Program-made: the position numbers and the translations under genes
The notes under the pieces: model-generated
Databases searched by the model: none
Told to the model about the DNA's origin: nothing
What the model saw: the letters and a program-made list of their open reading frames with translations, nothing else
Shown here: piece after piece, positions 60,623 through 64,000 of the stretch
Layout of the letters: each line of letters begins with the position of its first letter
Position numbering within the stretch: the first letter of the stretch is position 1
From: Spirochaetales bacterium
GTDB taxonomy: Bacteria; Spirochaetota; Spirochaetia; Treponematales; UBA12059
Direction: 5' to 3'
NCBI GenBank assembly: GCA_016928955.1
Contig: JAFGJV010000004.1
Span: 1-64,000, forward strand
DNA length: 64,000 nucleotides

Positions 60623-61645
60623 ATGCGCGCGCTGTCGGAAAAACCATCCCTACTTCTCATCCCGCTCATAGCGGCGGCCACCCTGGCCGTGGCAGTGGGC
60701 ACTGTCATGGCGGCAACGGCCATGGTGCGCACGTCCAAGGACGCCGAGCTTGTCAACACCGCGGGCATGGTCCGAGGCGGCATACAGCGAGCGGTCAAGA
60801 TGGAGCTGGCGGGAGCCCCTGGTGACGAAGCTTTCAAGATTGTCCTGGGCAAGCTGGCCATCCTCATGGACAGCGGCTCTGAGAATTTGCGCCGGTCGGG
60901 TGAGGACCTCAGGGCTTCCGTGGCCGACTTGCAAGACCTCGCGCTCGCCCACCGGACACAGGCAAGCGCCCAGTCCAAGCTGGCGCTTCTGACACGCAGC
61001 GAGGAAGTCTGGTACAAGTCGGAAAAGTTCGTGCAGCTGGCCACGGACGACGCCGGCGACAAACGCATCCTCTTTGCCTGGGGCCTGGTGTGCATGCTCG
61101 GCGGAGTCATACTCACCGCCCTGTCCGTGCTGGTGTCCAAGCGCCTGGTGGCAGACCGGGTGGAGGTTGAAGCGGCGTATGACGCCATGACCGGCGCCCT
61201 CCGCAGGGACCGCTACATGGAACGCCTGTCACGCGCCATCATAGCGCGCCCGCCGAACCATTCCGTGGGCGTGGTCATGCTTGACCTGGACCGCTTCAAG
61301 GGCATCAACGACAGCTTTGGGCATGACGCCGGCGACAAGGTGCTGGCTGCGGTCAGCGGTGCCCTGCGTTCCCTGCTCCGAGAGGGCGACGATTTTGGCC
61401 GCCTGGGCGGCGAGGAATTCGCCGTGACCATCAAGAGCAAGGATCCGCGCGCGGCCAGGCTGTTCGCCGAACGGGCGCGGGCTGCCGTCGAGTCCCTGCG
61501 GCTTGAGCGCCTGCCAATCATCACCATCAGCGCGGGCTCGGCAATCGTGCGGCCGAACGAGCACGGCATAGACGCCCTGAAGCGGGCTGACTCCTACCTG
61601 TACGCTGCCAAGGCGGCCGGACGCAACAGGGTGCGCGGCGACTAG
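60623..61645 (+). CDS. Membrane-bound diguanylate cyclase (GGDEF)
   Basis: The 340-residue protein has two membrane helices (about residues 10-33 and 150-175) around a short helical periplasmic sensor, then a GGDEF domain with VMLDLDRFKGINDSFGHDAG and the active site RLGGEEFAVTI. It should make c-di-GMP. ATG 60623 follows GAGGGG; the track's TTG start adds 13 residues. Together with the other GGDEF and HD-GYP genes it indicates substantial c-di-GMP signalling. Confidence 0.92.
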   Translation: MRALSEKPSLLLIPLIAAATLAVAVGTVMAATAMVRTSKDAELVNTAGMVRGGIQRAVKMELAGAPGDEAFKIVLGKLAILMDSGSENLRRSGEDLRASVADLQDLALAHRTQASAQSKLALLTRSEEVWYKSEKFVQLATDDAGDKRILFAWGLVCMLGGVILTALSVLVSKRLVADRVEVEAAYDAMTGALRRDRYMERLSRAIIARPPNHSVGVVMLDLDRFKGINDSFGHDAGDKVLAAVSGALRSLLREGDDFGRLGGEEFAVTIKSKDPRAARLFAERARAAVESLRLERLPIITISAGSAIVRPNEHGIDALKRADSYLYAAKAAGRNRVRGD

Positions 61646-61660
61646 CAGTCTGAGCCGCCC

Positions 61661-61690
61661 TTGCCTGGGTGGGCGCGTCGCGACTATAAT
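61661..61690 (+). promoter_or_regulatory. Promoter candidate of tyrS
   Basis: TTGCCT and TATAAT are 18 bases apart, 35 bases before ATG 61726, which has GGAGGA upstream. No T-box leader fits in this short space. Confidence 0.68.
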
Positions 61691-61725
61691 CCTCCCCTAC
61701 AGTAGCAACGCATCGGAGGACAGTC

Positions 61726-62952
61726 ATGAATCCCGCCCTGGTTACCCTCAAGGAACGCGGTTTCCTGCAGCAGTGCACCGATCTGGACGGTTTGTCCAAG
61801 CTCATGGATCAGGGTCCGGTCACTTTTTACGTGGGCTGCGACCCTACCCACCATTCGCTCCACATCGGCCACATGGTGCCCTTCTTTGCCTTCCGCCACC
61901 TCAGGGAGCACGGCCACCACGGCATAGCCTTGCTGGGCGGCGGCACGGCCCGCATCGGCGATCCTTCGGGCAAGACAGAGATGCGCCAGCTTCTGTCCTA
62001 CGAGAACCTGGACTCAAACGCCGCGTCCATCGAGCGCCAGCTCAACCGTTTCATATCGTTTGACGGCACGACGGCGTACACGGACAACAACAAGAACTGG
62101 CTGGCCCGGCTCAACTATATAGATTTCCTGCGGGACATAGGCAGGCATTTCTCCGTCAACCGCATGCTGTCCTTTGAGGCGTACCGCATGCGCATGGAGA
62201 CCGGCCTGTCCTTCATCGAGTTCAATTACCAGCTCCTCCAGAGCTACGACTTCCTGGAGCTGTACCGGCGCCACGGCTGCCGCCTGCAGATAGGCGGTGA
62301 CGACCAGTGGGGAAACATCGTGGCGGGCATGGAGCTGATACGCCGCGTTGAGGGCGCCGAGGTGTTTGGCCTGACCTTCCCTTTGGTGACCACCAGCGAC
62401 GGCAAGAAGATGGGCAAGACAGAAAAGGGCGCCCTGTTCCTGGACCCGGCCATAACCAGCCCCTACGACTTTTTCCAGTACTGGCGCAACGTTACCGACC
62501 AGGACGTAGAACGCTTCCTCCTTATGTTCACCTTCCTGCCCACTGACGAGTGCAAGGCGCTGTCGGAGCCCGGGCGCAACGTCAACGAGGCCAAGGAGCG
62601 CCTGGCCTGGGAGCTGACCGCCCTTATCCACGGCAAGGACGAGGCCGACAAGGCCCTGGCCGGCGCCAAGGCGGCCTTCGGGGGCGGCGGCGACCGCAGC
62701 GCCATGCCCACGGTCTCGTTGCCGCGCTCCAAGTTCGACGCCGGCTACCCGGTTCTGGATCTGTTCGTTGACGCCGGCCTGTCGTCATCCAAGAGCGAGG
62801 CCAGGCGCCTGGTGCAGCAGGGCGGGGCAACCGTGGGCGCCGATATCTGGGCTGACGAGAAGACGCCTGTAGGATCTTCAGCCCTGGACGAGGACGGCGA
62901 GCTTATCTTGCGCGCGGGCAAGAAGCGCTATGCGCGGGTGGTTACCGGCTGA
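61726..62952 (+). CDS. tyrS: Tyrosyl-tRNA synthetase
   Basis: This class I synthetase charges tRNA-Tyr. The 408-residue protein has the HIGH motif in HSLHIGHMVPF, tyrosine-site residues in YQLLQSYDFLELYRRHGC and IGGDDQWGN, and a KMSKS equivalent in SDGKKMGKTEKG. The C-terminal S4-like RNA-binding domain is LSSSKSEARRLVQQGGATVG. The length is normal for bacterial TyrRS. It appears monocistronic. Confidence 0.97.
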   Translation: MNPALVTLKERGFLQQCTDLDGLSKLMDQGPVTFYVGCDPTHHSLHIGHMVPFFAFRHLREHGHHGIALLGGGTARIGDPSGKTEMRQLLSYENLDSNAASIERQLNRFISFDGTTAYTDNNKNWLARLNYIDFLRDIGRHFSVNRMLSFEAYRMRMETGLSFIEFNYQLLQSYDFLELYRRHGCRLQIGGDDQWGNIVAGMELIRRVEGAEVFGLTFPLVTTSDGKKMGKTEKGALFLDPAITSPYDFFQYWRNVTDQDVERFLLMFTFLPTDECKALSEPGRNVNEAKERLAWELTALIHGKDEADKALAGAKAAFGGGGDRSAMPTVSLPRSKFDAGYPVLDLFVDAGLSSSKSEARRLVQQGGATVGADIWADEKTPVGSSALDEDGELILRAGKKRYARVVTG

Positions 62953-63137
62953 GGCGGCTTCGCGGCCTCGCCGCAGCCCGCTTGTAATCAAGGGGCGGGC
63001 GGGATAAGGTTAGTGCGTATCGATGACAGACCCGCGGAGCGCTGTGCCCGCGGGCGTTCCCACAGGCGGGCCGACTTGTTGGCCCCGCGGCCTTTGGCCG
63101 ACCCGCGTCGCCAGCGCATGGCGAGAGGAGGTTGGTC

Positions 63138-63629
63138 ATGAAAAAAACGTTGATGACAGGACTCCTGATCGTGGCCCTGCTCCTGGCTTTGGCCCATCCC
63201 GTGGCCGCCCAGGAAGCCGAGTCCGCGTCCTTGAGGGAGGGCAGGATCGGGGCGGGAGCCTATTTCAGCCTTGGCCGCCTTTTGGACGACCCGGTGGCCA
63301 TAGCCGGGGCGGCGTTTGAGTACGGCGTGGTGGACCGCTCGACCCTGGGAATCGGCTACGCGTATCTGGACGGCTACCTTATGCAGGCAGACTGCCTGGA
63401 GGCGTACGCCAGGGTGTATGTTCTCAACGGGGCGCTGGGCCTGTATCTCAGACCGTCCATCTTGATCATAGGCTGGGGAACGGAAACCATGGACGCCGTG
63501 TTCGACCTGGGCGCAGGAATAGAGTGGCAAAGCCCCTGGCTTGTGTACGCGGCTGTGCAGGCAACGGTCCTCTTCCAGAACGACGGGCGCGGCTATATGG
63601 TGGGCGCCTGCCTGGGGCTTAGGCTGTGA
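63138..63629 (+). CDS. Small outer-membrane beta-barrel-type protein
   Basis: The 163-residue protein has a signal peptide ending HPVAAQ and seven or eight short amphipathic strands (IGAGAYFSLG, IGYAYLDGYL, AYARVYVL, YMVGACLGLRL), as in small outer-membrane barrels. No family is recognised. ATG 63138 follows GAGGAGG. Its stop overlaps the next gene's GTG start by 4 bases. Confidence 0.75.
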   Translation: MKKTLMTGLLIVALLLALAHPVAAQEAESASLREGRIGAGAYFSLGRLLDDPVAIAGAAFEYGVVDRSTLGIGYAYLDGYLMQADCLEAYARVYVLNGALGLYLRPSILIIGWGTETMDAVFDLGAGIEWQSPWLVYAAVQATVLFQNDGRGYMVGACLGLRL

Positions 63630-64000
63630 GCAGAAAGGCCCTCTTCCTGGGCGGCACGGGTAATCTGTCGCGGGACGCCGCCCTGCGGGCCTTGGACGAG
63701 GGCTGGGAACTGTGGCTTGCCAACCGGGGTACATCAAACCGGGACGTGGCCGGCGCGCGGACGTTGAGCGTTGACGCCAGGGACTCAGACGCTCTCAGGC
63801 AGGCACTCAAGGATGGCGCCTGGGACTCCGTTGTCGATTTCATATCCTACCAGCCTGCCCATGTGCGCGCCGTGCTTGGCGCCCTGGGGAACGTCGGCCA
63901 GTACGTGTTCATATCCAGCGCGTCCTGCTACCACAAACCGCCGCTGGGCGGTCCGATTCGGGAAGACACGCCCCTGGCCAACCCGTTCTGGGCGTACTCT
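63626..64000 (+). CDS. NAD-dependent epimerase/dehydratase-like SDR protein (3' end outside window)
   Basis: This gene is not in the ORF track. GTG 63626 overlaps the preceding stop (GTGA), and the frame stays open to the window end, 125 codons. The translation begins MSRKALFLGGTGNLSRDAA, an extended-SDR nucleotide-binding motif, and continues WDSVVDFISYQPAHV, YVFISSASCYHKPP and PLANPFWAYS, typical of epimerase-like proteins similar to the plant CSP41/NAD-epimerase group. Substrate is unknown. Confidence 0.85.
   Translation, partial: MSRKALFLGGTGNLSRDAALRALDEGWELWLANRGTSNRDVAGARTLSVDARDSDALRQALKDGAWDSVVDFISYQPAHVRAVLGALGNVGQYVFISSASCYHKPPLGGPIREDTPLANPFWAYS

Overview
The window is GC-rich (above 60% by eye), densely coded on both strands, and carries 49 genes or gene fragments that I can support. 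I see no rRNA, tRNA, transposase, phage or CRISPR sequence. Many predicted lipoproteins, PEGA, HD-GYP and GGDEF proteins, GTG/TTG starts, 4-base ATGA/GTGA gene overlaps and flagellar switch-type proteins suggest a free-living or gut-associated GC-rich spirochaete (Treponema/Spirochaeta-like). This placement is an inference without a phylogenetic marker test.

Layout. 1-417 is the 3' end of an AT-richer outer-membrane-type gene. 1091-7627 is a four-gene aspartate/methionine operon (aspartokinase, metF, metH, asd), each gene overlapping the next by 4 bases. 7694-10436 (minus) is a three-gene set: an endonuclease/exonuclease/phosphatase domain fused in frame to an ECF sigma factor, a probable anti-sigma protein, and an eight-helix protein that looks like two tandem MotA/ExbB-type units. 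10673-12016 is an MFS exporter. 12419-20188 is a six-gene operon: a lipoprotein with a SUMF1/FGE-type domain, a second lipoprotein, and an oligopeptide-type ABC transporter with fused ATPases. 20359-23514 pairs a periplasmic binding lipoprotein with a sensor histidine kinase. 23634-26384 holds three envelope proteins (DUF2341/LamG-like, small beta-barrel, PEGA). 26378-29123 is a divergent HD-GYP / coiled-coil pair. 29143-33901 has a rubrerythrin-like protein, a membrane protein with a spermidine-synthase-like fold, and an MBL-fold lipoprotein. 34028-34950 pairs a glutathione peroxidase with an OhrR-like regulator. 35056-39912 has a trypsin-like lipoprotein, a META lipoprotein, a YkgJ-type cysteine-cluster protein and a diguanylate cyclase. 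39929-42320 is a divergent gamma-glutamyltransferase / AraC regulator pair.

42464-44783 is the most unusual locus: a divergent SpoA protein, a FliN-like protein and a 605-residue fusion of FliM with the middle and C-terminal domains of FliG, all with 4-base overlaps. It lies behind a 13-bp direct repeat that could be the operator of the adjacent AraC regulator. An acyl-CoA synthetase follows, with its ribosome site buried in a hairpin. 46586-55272 (minus) is a three-gene surface-protein operon (transglutaminase-like/TPR, beta-helix lipoprotein, 1610-residue protein) with a sharply AT-rich block of about 2.85 kb spanning the junction of the last two genes. The remainder holds rlmJ, a plsC-like gene, hemerythrin, two selenium-dependent molybdenum hydroxylase maturation genes, a second GGDEF protein, tyrS, a small outer-membrane protein and the start of an SDR epimerase.

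A family of palindromes recurs between genes, including arms CCTCTAAAAAC/GTTTTTAGAGG and a shared TCCCATTAG tail. At least five genes have a TANNNT -10-like box ending 6-7 bases before the start codon and no ribosome site, which suggests leaderless transcription.
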